Assembly: GCF_013265555.1 (NCBI RefSeq)
Contig: NZ_CP041345.1
Span: 558,001-622,000 of the forward strand
Source of the DNA: Tenuifilum thalassicum
GTDB taxonomy: Bacteria; Bacteroidota; Bacteroidia; Bacteroidales; Tenuifilaceae
Length of the DNA: 64,000 nt
Direction: 5' to 3'
Part shown: one piece after another, positions 35,360 to 43,945 of the stretch
How positions within the stretch are numbered: the stretch's first letter is position 1
How the letters are laid out: every line of letters starts with the position of its first letter
Made by a program: the position numbers and the translations under genes
The notes under the pieces: model-generated
What the model was told of the DNA's origin: nothing
Databases searched by the model: none
Seen by the model: only the letters and a program-made list of their open reading frames with translations

Positions 35360-36169
35360 TTAGAGTTCAATTCCCTCTTCGGGATCGGAACCAGTGTACT
35401 CTCTAACAATACCACGTTTAGAGGTTTTTATGAATTCGCAAATTAGCTGCCTTTCTGGAGTGTTTTCAACGTTTTCTTCAATGTATTTCAGCGCTTGAGA
35501 AACGTTCATTCCCTTATTGTAGAGATTTCGGTAAATCTCTTGAATAGTGGCAATTTGTTCGCGCGAGAATCCTCTACGGCGAAGCCCAACAAGATTAATT
35601 CCAGCGTAGGTTAGAGGTTCACGTGCAGCAATTATGTATGGAGGTATATCCTTGTTAACTTTGGAGCCACCTTGTACCATTACATGGGCACCAATTTTTT
35701 CAAACTGATGAACTAATACATGTGCACTCAAAATTGCAAAGTCGTCAATTTCTACTTCGCCAGCAATTTGGGTCCCATTGCCTATAATGATATTATTTTT
35801 AAGGATGCAATCGTGAGCTATGTGAGAATAGGCCATTAGAAGGCAATTATTCCCAACAACAGTTTTCCCACGTGAGGCTGTACCCCGATTAACCGTTGCG
35901 CATTCCCTGATAGTCGTATTATCGCCTATCTCTGCAGTAGTTACCTCTCCCTTGAATTTTAAATCCTGAGGGATGGCTGAGATAACTGCACCAGGAAAGA
36001 TTCTACAATTCTTACCTATTCGAGCTCCATCCATAATGGTTACGTTAGGACCAATCCAAGTACCATCACCTATTACTACATCGCCTGCAATGTAAGAGAA
36101 TGGTCCAATAGTTACATCCTTGCCAATTTTGGCATCGGGATGAATGAATGAGTTGCTATGCTGTGTCAT
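35360..36169 (-). CDS. lpxA: UDP-N-acetylglucosamine acyltransferase
   Basis: The protein of 269 aa is a left-handed parallel beta-helix made of hexapeptide repeats (IGKDVTIGPFSYI, IGDGTWIGPNVTI), followed by an alpha-helical C-terminus. It transfers a hydroxyacyl chain from ACP to UDP-GlcNAc, the first step of lipid A synthesis, in the cytoplasm. The catalytic His lies in YSHIAHDCILKNN. The start overlaps the stop of the lpxC-fabZ gene (TAATG), indicating translational coupling. The length is close to the usual 255-265 aa. Confidence 0.96.
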   Translation of the reverse strand: MTQHSNSFIHPDAKIGKDVTIGPFSYIAGDVVIGDGTWIGPNVTIMDGARIGKNCRIFPGAVISAIPQDLKFKGEVTTAEIGDNTTIRECATVNRGTASRGKTVVGNNCLLMAYSHIAHDCILKNNIIIGNGTQIAGEVEIDDFAILSAHVLVHQFEKIGAHVMVQGGSKVNKDIPPYIIAAREPLTYAGINLVGLRRRGFSREQIATIQEIYRNLYNKGMNVSQALKYIEENVENTPERQLICEFIKTSKRGIVREYTGSDPEEGIEL

Positions 36170-37566
36170 TATTCTTTAACTTTTGTAATTTGTGCCATCA
36201 GTAATCCTTCCATAACCAGCTGGTCGCCAACAAATGCCTGACCTGTCATGTTTGCAATTCCTCTACGAATGGGTTCGTTAAGAAAACATTTAAATATTAT
36301 AGTGTCACCAGGGACAACCTTGCGTTTAAATCGAACCTGGTCGATTTTTAGAAAGTAGGTAAGGTAATTTTCAGGATCGGGAACGGTGTTTAAAACGAGT
36401 ATTCCCCCGGTTTGAGCCATCGCCTCAACCTGTAAAACGCCAGGCATCACAGGTTCACCTGGGAAGTGGCCAACAAAAAAGGCCTCATTCATGGTGACAT
36501 TTTTTACGCCAACCACTGTAGTCCCATCCAGGTATATAATTTTATCTATTAAAAGGAAAGGAGGTCTGTGGGGCAATGTCTTCATTATTTCATTGATATC
36601 CTTTACAGGGGGCTTGGTTGGGTCATAAACTGGTGGGGTTGGCTTAAGGCGTTCTTGTTTGTAGTGTTTACGCAATATTTGAGCAAAATCGGTATTGGCT
36701 TTATGACCTGGACGCATGGCAATTATCTTGCCTTTTATTCTCGCACCAACCAGGGCAAAATCACCAATCATGTCGAGCAATTTATGCCTTGCTGGTTCGT
36801 TGTCGAAGTGTAAGTCAAGGTTATTTAGAATACCTTCGGGTTTAACCTTAATATGAGGTTTGTTGAACAAATCGGCTATCCTGTCAAGCTCTTCTTGAGG
36901 CACCTCGTGTTCCATGATAACTATGGCATTCTCTAAATCACCACCTTTGATAAGGTTGTGTTTTAGTAGCACCTCAAGCTCATGGAAAAAAACAAAGGTT
37001 CTACAAGGCGATATCTGTTCTTTGAACTCATCAATAGAGTTCATTTTAGCATACTGATGTCCTAAAACTCTTGAGTTGTAATCAACCATTACATCAATGC
37101 TAAACTTATCATCGGGATAGATGATGATTTCGATGTTATTCTTTTCATCGGTATACACCATCTTTTCTTTGATGATAAGATAGTTGCGCTCGGCGCCTTG
37201 TTCTACAGTGCCAACTTTTTCTATAGCTTCAACAAAATATCGTGAACTACCATCCATTATGGGCATTTCAGGCCCATTTACCTGAACAATTGCATTGTCG
37301 ATACCCATTCCGTAAAGTGCAGCCATCATGTGTTCAATGGTATGCACCTTTACATTCTTTGTTGCTATAGTTGTTCCTCTTGAGGTGTCAATAACATGAT
37401 CGGCAATGGCTTCTATTTTAGGCTGGCCTTCCAAATCGGTACGTTGAAATACTATACCTGTGTTTACTTCGGCAGGAAGAATAGATACTTCAACATCGGC
37501 TCCAGTGTGCAAGCCCTTGCCTTTTAGTGTAACGGGTTGGTTTATTGTTCGTTGCTTGTCTGCCAT
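36169..37566 (-). CDS. lpxC/fabZ: Bifunctional LpxC deacetylase / FabZ dehydratase
   Basis: This 465-aa fusion joins an N-terminal LpxC domain (residues 1-300, zinc motif HTIEHMMAALYGMGI and HKLLDMIGDFAL) to a C-terminal FabZ hot-dog domain (from about 320, with LPHRPPFLLIDKI and GHFPGEPVMPGVLQVEA). LpxC removes acetate in the committed step of lipid A synthesis, and FabZ dehydrates hydroxyacyl-ACP. The fusion is characteristic of Bacteroidota. The frame extends nine codons upstream into a terminator hairpin, so I chose the ATG at 37566 (MADKQRT). It overlaps lpxA by its stop codon. Confidence 0.96.
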   Translation of the reverse strand: MADKQRTINQPVTLKGKGLHTGADVEVSILPAEVNTGIVFQRTDLEGQPKIEAIADHVIDTSRGTTIATKNVKVHTIEHMMAALYGMGIDNAIVQVNGPEMPIMDGSSRYFVEAIEKVGTVEQGAERNYLIIKEKMVYTDEKNNIEIIIYPDDKFSIDVMVDYNSRVLGHQYAKMNSIDEFKEQISPCRTFVFFHELEVLLKHNLIKGGDLENAIVIMEHEVPQEELDRIADLFNKPHIKVKPEGILNNLDLHFDNEPARHKLLDMIGDFALVGARIKGKIIAMRPGHKANTDFAQILRKHYKQERLKPTPPVYDPTKPPVKDINEIMKTLPHRPPFLLIDKIIYLDGTTVVGVKNVTMNEAFFVGHFPGEPVMPGVLQVEAMAQTGGILVLNTVPDPENYLTYFLKIDQVRFKRKVVPGDTIIFKCFLNEPIRRGIANMTGQAFVGDQLVMEGLLMAQITKVKE

Positions 37567-37591
37567 GGTTAAGCTTTTTTTGATTAACAAC

Positions 37592-37611
37592 AAAAAGGCG
37601 CTAAAGCGCCT
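37592..37611 (-). terminator. Terminator-like hairpin between lpxD and lpxC
   Basis: AGGCGC pairs with GCGCCT (37596-37601 with 37606-37611) with a TAAA loop, followed on the minus strand by five T. It lies 26 bases before the lpxC start and 6 bases after lpxD, so it could attenuate read-through. Confidence 0.72.
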
Positions 37612-37616
37612 ATTTC

Positions 37617-38666
37617 CTATTTGTTATCTAACTTTTGCAATAGTTCTTGTACTGTACGTTCTAATTCCGAAACCTTTTTCATTAGTTCAGGAAGATTCCT
37701 GTAAACAGCAGAGGAACGTCGTTCCTTGCTAATTTCTATTGCGGGACTTCCTAAAAGGATAGTTCCTGGTTTACGGATATCACCAGAAATGCCCGATTGT
37801 GCGCCAACTTTAACCTCATCGGCAACCTTAACATGTGGGCTAACTCCCACCTGTCCACCAAACATACAATTTTTACCCACTTTGGTTGAGCCTGCCACAC
37901 CAGTTTGTGCTGCCATAACGGTATTCTCTCCAATTTCTACGTTATGGGCAATATGTACGTGGTCGTCAATTTTAACACCTTTACGTAAAATGGTCGAGCC
38001 CATTGTTGCCCTGTCGATTGTTGCATTGGCACCTATTTCAACGTAGTCCTCTACAATGACATTCCCAATCTGTGGAATCTTTTTATAGTTAGTGTCGGCA
38101 CCAGAGGCAAATCCAAATCCATCGGCTCCAATTATGGCACCACTATGTACCATGCAGCTATTACCAATGATGCACTCTTCGTAAATAACAACTCCTGGAT
38201 ATAGAGTAACGTTGTTGCCAATTTTAACATTAGGTCCTATGTAAACCTGCGGATAAATTTTTACGTTATCGCCAATTGAAACACCCTCGGCAATATATGA
38301 GAAAGCACCAATGTATGCATCAGCGCCAATTTTGGCCGATTCATGGATGTACGATGGTTGCTCTATGCCGCTTTTGGGTTGCTTTGATTGGGCATATAAG
38401 TCGAGAAGTGAAGCAAAAGCTTCGTATGCATTTTTCACCCTAATAAGGGTGGTGGTAATAGGCTGTTCTGCAACAAAATCATCGTTAACAAGTACTATTG
38501 ATGATTTGGTTGTATAAATATAGGGTTCGTACTTAGGATTAGCTAGAAACGACAATGCTCCAGGGAATCCTTCTTCAATTTTTGCTACGGTAGTTACCTT
38601 AACATCAGGGTCACCATCAATAGTTCCGCCTAAGTAATTTGCAATTATCTGTGCTGTAAATTCCAT
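37617..38666 (-). CDS. lpxD: UDP-3-O-(3-hydroxyacyl)glucosamine N-acyltransferase
   Basis: The protein of 349 aa starts with the uridine-binding N-terminal domain ([19 protein letters not shown]) and continues as a hexapeptide-repeat beta-helix (residues 105-320). The catalytic His lies in [13 protein letters not shown]. It adds the N-linked acyl chain in the third step of lipid A synthesis. The open frame extends twelve codons upstream of the ATG at 38666, but the MEFTAQ start matches the family. The C-terminal helix ([19 protein letters not shown]) forms the usual trimer contact. It is followed by a hairpin and then lpxC. Confidence 0.96.
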   Translation of the reverse strand: MEFTAQIIANYLGGTIDGDPDVKVTTVAKIEEGFPGALSFLANPKYEPYIYTTKSSIVLVNDDFVAEQPITTTLIRVKNAYEAFASLLDLYAQSKQPKSGIEQPSYIHESAKIGADAYIGAFSYIAEGVSIGDNVKIYPQVYIGPNVKIGNNVTLYPGVVIYEECIIGNSCMVHSGAIIGADGFGFASGADTNYKKIPQIGNVIVEDYVEIGANATIDRATMGSTILRKGVKIDDHVHIAHNVEIGENTVMAAQTGVAGSTKVGKNCMFGGQVGVSPHVKVADEVKVGAQSGISGDIRKPGTILLGSPAIEISKERRSSAVYRNLPELMKKVSELERTVQELLQKLDNK

Positions 38667-38708
38667 ATTAACTTTTTGTAAACAACCTGCAAAACTAATC
38701 AAATAAAT

Positions 38709-39968
38709 CTAAATGCCTCGAAGCTCTTTAGGATAACATAGGAAAAATTTTTTTGTTTCGTTCGATAAAGCTTTGGCATTAAGCATATCAGAGGCCTCTG
38801 CAATGTCAATTAGTTGCTCGTTGTTGTTTAAAATTTTTATTGATTCATGGCCTGGCTCATATGCACTTAGGCTAATCATGTCGCTAAAAACAAAGTAATC
38901 TGAAAAATTGGAGAGGTTGGGGTACTTGTTTTTGAACTCAAAATCAAGTCTGTCTATCCGATTGGGAGCGAAAGGAGTGTTGCTTAGCTCTATAGATGGC
39001 AACCGTCTGTTCACAATTGAACTCGCTAATCTTGAGAGCACTTTGTCGGGGTGGTCAACCCATCTTTTAGCTGCAACCATTATATCGGCATCATCAATCT
39101 TTGAAAATAAAACTAATGGTTGAGGTATTTCATTAGATGTATCACTGGGTAAAAAATCGCTTTTGCTAAGTGAAGAGCTTAAAAGTAAATAAAGCGGTCC
39201 ATCGCAAATGGATTTGTCACCTGCTTTTATTAGATCTTTAGCACGGTTTAATAGCTTAATTAGAATTTGTTCAGCGGCAACAACAGTTTTATGGAGATAA
39301 ACCTGCCAGTACATTAATCTTCGAGCAATAAGAAACTTTTCAATTGAGTAAATGCCTTTTGCCTCAACCACAAGGTTGTCGTCAATAACATTTAGCATCT
39401 TAATTATTCGCTCAGAGCCAATAACGCCTTCGGAGACTCCTGTGTAAAAGCTGTCACGTTTAAGATAATCCATTCGGTCCATATCAAGCTGTCCCGAAAT
39501 AAGTTGATGGAGAAAATGGCGTGAATACTTATCTTCAAAAATGTCAATGGCTAATGAGAGTTTTCCACCGAACTCTTTGTTTAGCTGGGTTAAAAAACAT
39601 TTACTAAGAAACTCATGGTTTATTCCATTCGCAATAACATGCTCAAGAGCATGTGAGAATGGGCCATGCCCAATGTCGTGAAGTAATATGGCAACCGATG
39701 TAGCCTCAGCTTCTTCATCGGAAACACTGTGACCCTTACTACGAAGGGTTTCAATTGCTAAATCAAGCAGATGCATTGCACCAATGCTGTGCTGAAATCG
39801 GGAGTGTGTAGCTCCAGGATAAACCAAATGGCTTAGCCCGAGCTGCTTGATATTTCTAAGCCTTTGGAAATAGGGATGTTCAATAATATCGAAGATTAGC
39901 GGATGGCTAATGCTAATAAAACCATGAACAGGGTCGTTAACTATTTTCTTTTTATTGGTGGGTTTCAT
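38709..39968 (-). CDS. HD-domain phosphohydrolase (dNTPase-like)
   Basis: This protein of about 419 aa has the HD metal-binding signature: His in YPGATHSRFQHSIGAMHL near residue 60, the HD pair in AILLHDIGHGPFSHALEH, and a downstream Asp in LDMDRMDYLKRD. It belongs to the large cytoplasmic HD superfamily that includes dGTP triphosphohydrolases. The physiological nucleotide is not predictable. An in-frame TTG at 39977 lies in the T tract of the upstream terminator, so I use the ATG at 39968 (MKPTNKKKIVNDPVHGF). It stands between that terminator and lpxD. Confidence 0.88.
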   Translation of the reverse strand: MKPTNKKKIVNDPVHGFISISHPLIFDIIEHPYFQRLRNIKQLGLSHLVYPGATHSRFQHSIGAMHLLDLAIETLRSKGHSVSDEEAEATSVAILLHDIGHGPFSHALEHVIANGINHEFLSKCFLTQLNKEFGGKLSLAIDIFEDKYSRHFLHQLISGQLDMDRMDYLKRDSFYTGVSEGVIGSERIIKMLNVIDDNLVVEAKGIYSIEKFLIARRLMYWQVYLHKTVVAAEQILIKLLNRAKDLIKAGDKSICDGPLYLLLSSSLSKSDFLPSDTSNEIPQPLVLFSKIDDADIMVAAKRWVDHPDKVLSRLASSIVNRRLPSIELSNTPFAPNRIDRLDFEFKNKYPNLSNFSDYFVFSDMISLSAYEPGHESIKILNNNEQLIDIAEASDMLNAKALSNETKKFFLCYPKELRGI

Positions 39969-39996
39969 AAAAAACAATCACCCCTTTAGGGGTGAT
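39969..39996 (-). terminator. Terminator after the SiaC-like genes
   Basis: ATCACCCCT (39977-39985) pairs with AGGGGTGAT (39988-39996) and is followed on the minus strand by a T run. It ends the transcript of the gene at 40021-40410, and its T run adjoins the HD gene start. Confidence 0.83.
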
Positions 39997-40020
39997 GGGC
40001 TGTTAAGTTTGAAAAACTTT

Positions 40021-40410
40021 TTAAGATCCTTTTATTTCAATCAAATTAAAATCAACCTTGTTAATTAGTGCTTTATAGTCGTTCCCAGCAAAGTAGATAT
40101 CCTCGTCATCTTCTTCATAGTACCAGTTAATGGTAACCTTTTTGCCAGTATCAACTGCAAGCTTCTCAAACTTTTTCATAATATCAAATATGCGCTTAGA
40201 CGAACTGGTATTGAAATATTCAAACTTAAGATGAACTATAGTTTCAGGCTTCGGATCATTTGCATACTCATCTATCCACCTTAGTATTGGTTGGTAAAAG
40301 TCAATAACATTTTCGGGTATGGAACGACCTTCGATTCGAATAACACCCGTATCAGGGTCAAAATTCACGTAAGGTGTAGTTGCCGTCTCGTTAAGCTCAT
40401 ACTTTTGCAT
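40021..40410 (-). CDS. SiaC-like DUF1987 protein, second copy
   Basis: This 129-aa protein belongs to the DUF1987/SiaC family (SiaC family regulatory phosphoprotein). It begins YELNETATTPYVNFDPDTGVIRIEGRS and contains the conserved FEYFNTSSSKRIFDIMKKFE. In Pseudomonas, SiaC is a small phosphoprotein that controls a diguanylate cyclase, with its state set by a kinase and phosphatase. The Ser/Thr cluster (NTSSSK) lies at the family's phosphosite region. The frame extends to 40503, but the ATG at 40410 (MQKYELNE) fits the family start. It follows its paralogue by 49 bases. SiaA/B-type partners are not in the window. Confidence 0.83.
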   Translation of the reverse strand: MQKYELNETATTPYVNFDPDTGVIRIEGRSIPENVIDFYQPILRWIDEYANDPKPETIVHLKFEYFNTSSSKRIFDIMKKFEKLAVDTGKKVTINWYYEEDDEDIYFAGNDYKALINKVDFNLIEIKGS

Positions 40411-40459
40411 ACTCAATAACTTTAATGACTTTACAGCAAATATGCTATAAATTTTAATA

Positions 40460-40969
40460 TTATGAAAGCTCTTGAAGAACTTGGTATTCGTCGCCATGAC
40501 CATTTCTTACAATAGCATCCCAGTATTTGTAAGAAATTATTGCTTCGGCACCAGTTTTCTTGCTACGAATTTTAACCTTTGTTGCCCGTTGCTTTTCAAC
40601 ATCTTCAGCAATAAACTCAAAGGGCAATTCAAATATCGATTCAAAATCTTCACCTAATTGTTGTACTGCATCGTCGCCATTTTCGTAGTGCCATTTAACG
40701 CTAACTTTTGTTTTTTTGCCGTTTACCTCTTCTAACTTTCTAAATATCTCGCTAAGATATTTATTTGAACTACTGTTAGAGTATTCCAAGAATACAATTA
40801 GCTGGGTGTTTGGAGCTGGATTGGTGCAATAACTTTCTACCCACTCAAGTATAGGTTGCCAAAATGTAAATGGGTCTTCAGTGATTGAACGACCTTCAAT
40901 CTCTAATATGCCTTCTTCGGAGAAGTTAATATATGGACAATCTTGGGTTTTTTCTACTAATATTCCCAT
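40460..40969 (-). CDS. SiaC-like DUF1987 protein, first copy
   Basis: This 169-aa protein is a paralogue of the next gene. It shows the same DUF1987 pattern: CPYINFSEEGILEIEGRSITEDPFTFWQPIL and LEYSNSSSNKYLSEIFRKLEE, with the Ser-rich SNSSSN patch. It has an extra C-terminal extension of about 45 residues (EAIISYKYWDAIVRNGHGDEYQ) absent from the second copy. Tandem pairs of this kind are frequent in Bacteroidota as far as I recall. It is probably a cytoplasmic phosphorylation-responsive regulator. It is the first gene of a two-gene unit that ends at the terminator 39969-39996. Confidence 0.83.
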   Translation of the reverse strand: MGILVEKTQDCPYINFSEEGILEIEGRSITEDPFTFWQPILEWVESYCTNPAPNTQLIVFLEYSNSSSNKYLSEIFRKLEEVNGKKTKVSVKWHYENGDDAVQQLGEDFESIFELPFEFIAEDVEKQRATKVKIRSKKTGAEAIISYKYWDAIVRNGHGDEYQVLQELS

Positions 40970-41073
40970 TGTTATAGGAATTTAAAATTTTTAAACGCAC
41001 ACTTTTTTCAAAGATATTAAAAAAATGTTGTATTACAAGTGGGTTTTTTGATAAGTTTATTCAAACAGTTTGT

Positions 41074-42522
41074 CTATTCACCTTTTGAATCTTTTAAAAG
41101 GGTTATCATGGATTTTAATTTGATTAAGCCTGATAAGAAAGCGAGAACGAGGATTGCTAAAATTGCGCCTATATAACCTAGAATAGAGGCGTTGCTTTTC
41201 TCAAAAAATATGACAGAGACAATTATTGTTGCAATAATGAAGATGACGATTTTAAAAGTGATTACCCAATCTATCTTAATCCTAAAGGTTTTTGTAAAGA
41301 AGAACCACTGTAAAACCGCTGCTATCCCATTTGAGATTAAATTAACAAATCCTGCTCCTATAACACCAATTTGAGGGATTAGTATGATTGATAGTAGTAT
41401 GTTTACAACTAATGTGAATAGAGAAATACGACAAAGCAGCCATATGTTCCCATTGGCAGTTAGTGCAGTGCCAAAAAGATACGAAAGCGCTACAAAAAAG
41501 AATGATCCCATAAGTAGTTTTAAAACTTCTGCAGAAATTTCAATATGTTCCTTGTACAAAATGGACATAAGTGGTTTGTCGAAAATTATAGTTGGTACTG
41601 CAACTGCAATAACCGGAACTATAAGAATTATCATATTGAATCGGAACATATCAGAAATATCTTTTTTTTCACTTAACATTCTTGATATAACAGGTAACAT
41701 GAGCGATGCAAATAGGAATGGGTACATGTTAAAAGCGTCGAAAAGCCTAAAGGCTTGCGCATAAACACCTGCTGATAATGCACCTTTATCGCTAAGGCGC
41801 TCAATAAAAACAGTATCAAGCCTGCTATAAAGAGACATGAGAAGAACCAACGTAGCAAAAGGAAATCCTTCTTTTACTATTTGTTTAATTCTGGTTTTGC
41901 TTAAATTGATGTTTATGTGGATGTTATACCTTTTAAGCAGTAACCAAAGAGAGGTGATAAGTGCTAACACGTACGAAAAGGTTTGGCAAAGGGCAAATAT
42001 GTAAACATTAAATTGCATGTTTGTGTCTCCCCATAAGTATATGGAGATAAGAGCAATCAAAATCAGTTTATCTAGTACACTCAATATGCTGTCGGCTTTA
42101 AAGTGATGCAAAGCGTTTAGGTTTGAGCGTATAAATAATATGAATGAGGCCAGTATTTGGTTTGTGGAAAGCAGAATAAGCAATTTGATCTGCTCGTTAT
42201 TAAAGCCAACCATTATAGCAGCTGCAATGCTTATTATAATGTAAAGCAAGGCTAATGTGGCTTTTATAATGATGATATTGAAGAATTGGTTACTTATCTT
42301 ATTTGGATGAAAACTTATTTCCCTGTTATTGAAGTTTGTTATTCCAAAATCTAGCAAGAAGTTAAAAAAAAGTGTGAAGTTGAATAGGGTAAAAAACAGT
42401 CCATACTCTTGAGCACCTAGAGTGATTTGGACGTTTCGATCGATAGCAAAAATCCAAATGGGCTTTATTACTGCATTAAGCAGTAAGAGGAAGATGAGAT
42501 TTGTTGTAAAAATGCGCTTCAT
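41074..42522 (-). CDS. Polysaccharide flippase (Wzx/MATE-type membrane protein)
   Basis: This protein of about 482 aa has twelve to fourteen predicted membrane helices with the spacing of polysaccharide-export flippases (MOP superfamily). It begins MKRIFTTNLIFLLLLNAVIKPIWIF. It should move lipid-linked glycans across the inner membrane for capsule, O-antigen or exopolysaccharide. The frame extends 22 codons upstream with a Phe-rich sequence, and I take the ATG at 42522. No glycosyltransferase genes are adjacent, so it may be a stand-alone flippase. A second flippase-like gene starts at 63763. Confidence 0.85.
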   Translation of the reverse strand: MKRIFTTNLIFLLLLNAVIKPIWIFAIDRNVQITLGAQEYGLFFTLFNFTLFFNFLLDFGITNFNNREISFHPNKISNQFFNIIIIKATLALLYIIISIAAAIMVGFNNEQIKLLILLSTNQILASFILFIRSNLNALHHFKADSILSVLDKLILIALISIYLWGDTNMQFNVYIFALCQTFSYVLALITSLWLLLKRYNIHININLSKTRIKQIVKEGFPFATLVLLMSLYSRLDTVFIERLSDKGALSAGVYAQAFRLFDAFNMYPFLFASLMLPVISRMLSEKKDISDMFRFNMIILIVPVIAVAVPTIIFDKPLMSILYKEHIEISAEVLKLLMGSFFFVALSYLFGTALTANGNIWLLCRISLFTLVVNILLSIILIPQIGVIGAGFVNLISNGIAAVLQWFFFTKTFRIKIDWVITFKIVIFIIATIIVSVIFFEKSNASILGYIGAILAILVLAFLSGLIKLKSMITLLKDSKGE

Positions 42523-42670
42523 GTGAATGGCCAATACAAAGTTTTGCAAGATATTTGAAAAAAAGAAAAATATAAAATGTACATGCAAAAACGCACGCTG
42601 TTGTTAAAAAACTTTAATTGATTTTTGCGGTTAAATATAAAAGTTCTATATTTGCACCCGAAAACAGAAT

Positions 42671-42743
<73 letters not shown>

Positions 42744-42753
42744 CTAAAAACAG

Positions 42754-42778
42754 AACCCCGCCTGAGGCGGGGTTTTTT
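42754..42778 (+). terminator. Terminator of tRNA-fMet
   Basis: ACCCCGCC (42755-42762) pairs with GGCGGGGT (42766-42773), followed by a T run. Confidence 0.88.
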
Positions 42779-42788
42779 GTTATCATGT

Positions 42789-43040
42789 ATGTACCACGTA
42801 TACGCCATCTACTCGGAGTTGTAGGACAAGATCTACATCGGCTACACGTCGGACCTGGAGGCCAGGCTTAGGGCGCACAACCACCCGAATAATAGGGGCT
42901 GGACCAGGCGCTACCGGCCGTGGGAGTTGGTCTACTATGAGGAGTACACCTCAAAGCGAGATGCGCTGACCCGGGAGCGCGAGCTGAAGCAGCACAAAGG
43001 TAGGGACTTCATCCGCGAGCTGATAGGACGGAGGGGTTAG
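42789..43040 (+). pseudogene. GIY-YIG endonuclease copy with nonsense codon
   Basis: This 252-base segment aligns codon by codon with the intact gene at 43145-43396 (MYHVYAIYSE... RRG) but has TAG at 42822-42824 where a sense codon is expected (SEL*DKIYIG). It otherwise stays in frame to the matching stop at 43038-43040. It is unusually GC-rich for the window. It follows tRNA-fMet and is part of a tandem unit of about 350 bases. It would give only an 11-aa product unless the stop is suppressed. Confidence 0.85.
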
Positions 43041-43102
43041 CCTGTTGGGCTCATATCAGGCCAAGCCTGACGCAGGTGTACCGAGTCCTGCCCCCGCTAC
43101 AA
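43041..43102 (+). repeat. tRNA-fMet-derived remnant (first)
   Basis: The stretch contains GTTGGGCTCAT (anticodon arm) and CGAGTCCTGCCCCCGCTAC (3' end) of tRNA-fMet with scrambled sequence between them, then a short terminator-like hairpin. No full cloverleaf can form. Confidence 0.75.
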
Positions 43103-43144
43103 AAAAGTAGCCCCGCCTGAAGCGGGGTTTTTTGTTTATCAGGT

Positions 43145-43396
43145 ATGTACTACGTATACGCCATCTACTCGGAGCGGTGCGACAAGATCTACATCGGCTA
43201 CACGTCGGACCTGGAGGCCCGGCTGGCCGCGCACAACCACCCGAAGAATAAGGGCTGGACCAGGCGCTACCGGCCGTGGGAGTTGGTCTACTATGAGGAG
43301 TACACCTCAAAGCGAGATGCGCTGACCCGGGAGCGCGAGCTCAAGGGGCACAAGGGTAGGGACTTCATCCGCGAGCTGATAGGACGGAGGGGCTAG
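43145..43396 (+). CDS. Small GIY-YIG nuclease domain protein
   Basis: This 83-aa protein is a free-standing GIY-YIG nuclease domain. It begins MYYVYAIYSERCDKIYIGYTSDLEARLAAH, where YVYAIYS and KIYIGYT give the GIY and YIG motifs. The catalytic Arg is in the ARLAAHN helix and the Glu in the RERELKGHKG segment. Such proteins cut DNA and are often scattered in multiple small copies beside tRNA genes in Bacteroidota. The codons are very GC-rich, unlike neighbours, which points to transfer. It is the middle, intact member of three tandem copies, each flanked by tRNA-fMet-derived sequence. Confidence 0.88.
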   Translation: MYYVYAIYSERCDKIYIGYTSDLEARLAAHNHPKNKGWTRRYRPWELVYYEEYTSKRDALTRERELKGHKGRDFIRELIGRRG

Positions 43397-43480
43397 CCCG
43401 TTGGGCTCATATCAGGCTAAGCCTGACGCAGGTTTCCGGCCTAGCCGGACCCCCGCTACAAAAAAAAGTAGCCCCGCTAA
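43397..43480 (+). repeat. tRNA-fMet-derived remnant (second)
   Basis: GTTGGGCTCATATCAGG and a degenerate 3' end (CCCCCGCTAC) again resemble tRNA-fMet after the intact GIY-YIG gene, followed by a broken terminator hairpin (GCCCCGCTAAAAGCG with a T run). Confidence 0.65.
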
Positions 43481-43505
43481 AAGCGTTTTTTTTTGTTATG
43501 TGCGG

Positions 43506-43586
43506 TAAGTACTACGTATGCGCCATCTACTCGGAGTTGTACGACAAGATCTACATCGGCTACACGTCGGGCCTCGAGGCCAGGCT
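43506..43586 (+). pseudogene. GIY-YIG endonuclease fragment (third copy)
   Basis: About 27 codons match the N-terminal part of the intact copy (YYVCAIYSELYDKIYIGYTS). The ATG is replaced by AAG and the gene is cut off where a REP-like hairpin begins (43591). It is a remnant of the third tandem unit. Confidence 0.8.
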
Positions 43587-43590
43587 CAGC

Positions 43591-43653
43591 GAAGCCTGCG
43601 ACTTCGTCGTCCATAAGTAGCGGCGTAGATACGCTTCGCTAATCTACGCCGAA
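43591..43653. repeat. REP-like hairpin repeat, copy 1
   Basis: A GCGACTTCGTCGTCC word is followed by an inverted repeat GGCGTAGAT/ATCTACGCC (43622-43630 with 43642-43650) enclosing ACGCTTCGCT. A second copy stands at 51954-52020. Both lie directly upstream of a peptide-leader cassette. Confidence 0.7.
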
Positions 43654-43659
43654 CTAGGC

Positions 43660-43945
43660 AATACACAACTCACGATTTTATTATACAAGCCTTTTTGAGT
43701 TAAACCCACTTGTTTTTATGTTATAAAACATATTTTTCCTCTTAACTTTTTGTCAGGAGGGCACGAAATTTGTGTTATATTTATGTCTATCCATAAATTT
43801 TATTTAAACAACAAAAGAACAAAAAAGAAGAGTGTTATTTGTAACACGCCAACCGTGTGTAGTCGATGCCTAAAGAGGCAAAAGTGAAACTAAATAGTTT
43901 GAATTAAATAAAGTAAGTTATTTTTTTATAATAAAAAACTATCTC
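43660..43945 (+). promoter_or_regulatory. Leader cassette A (operator, promoter, 5' leader)
   Basis: First of five copies. The palindrome TATGTTATAAAACATA is at 43717-43732, with promoter elements TTA and GAAATTTG after an interrupted G tract (GGAGGG). The leader that follows has divergent structure: hairpin GTGTTA/TAACAC near 43831 and GCC/GGC pairing before AAAAGTG. The upstream 60 bases match those of copies B and E. Confidence 0.7.

Noticed and set aside
43145-43396. Mobile group I intron or insertion sequence carrying GIY-YIG
   Set aside because: No intron core or terminal inverted repeats seen; only tRNA-derived flanks. Recorded instead as a tandem duplication next to tRNA-fMet.
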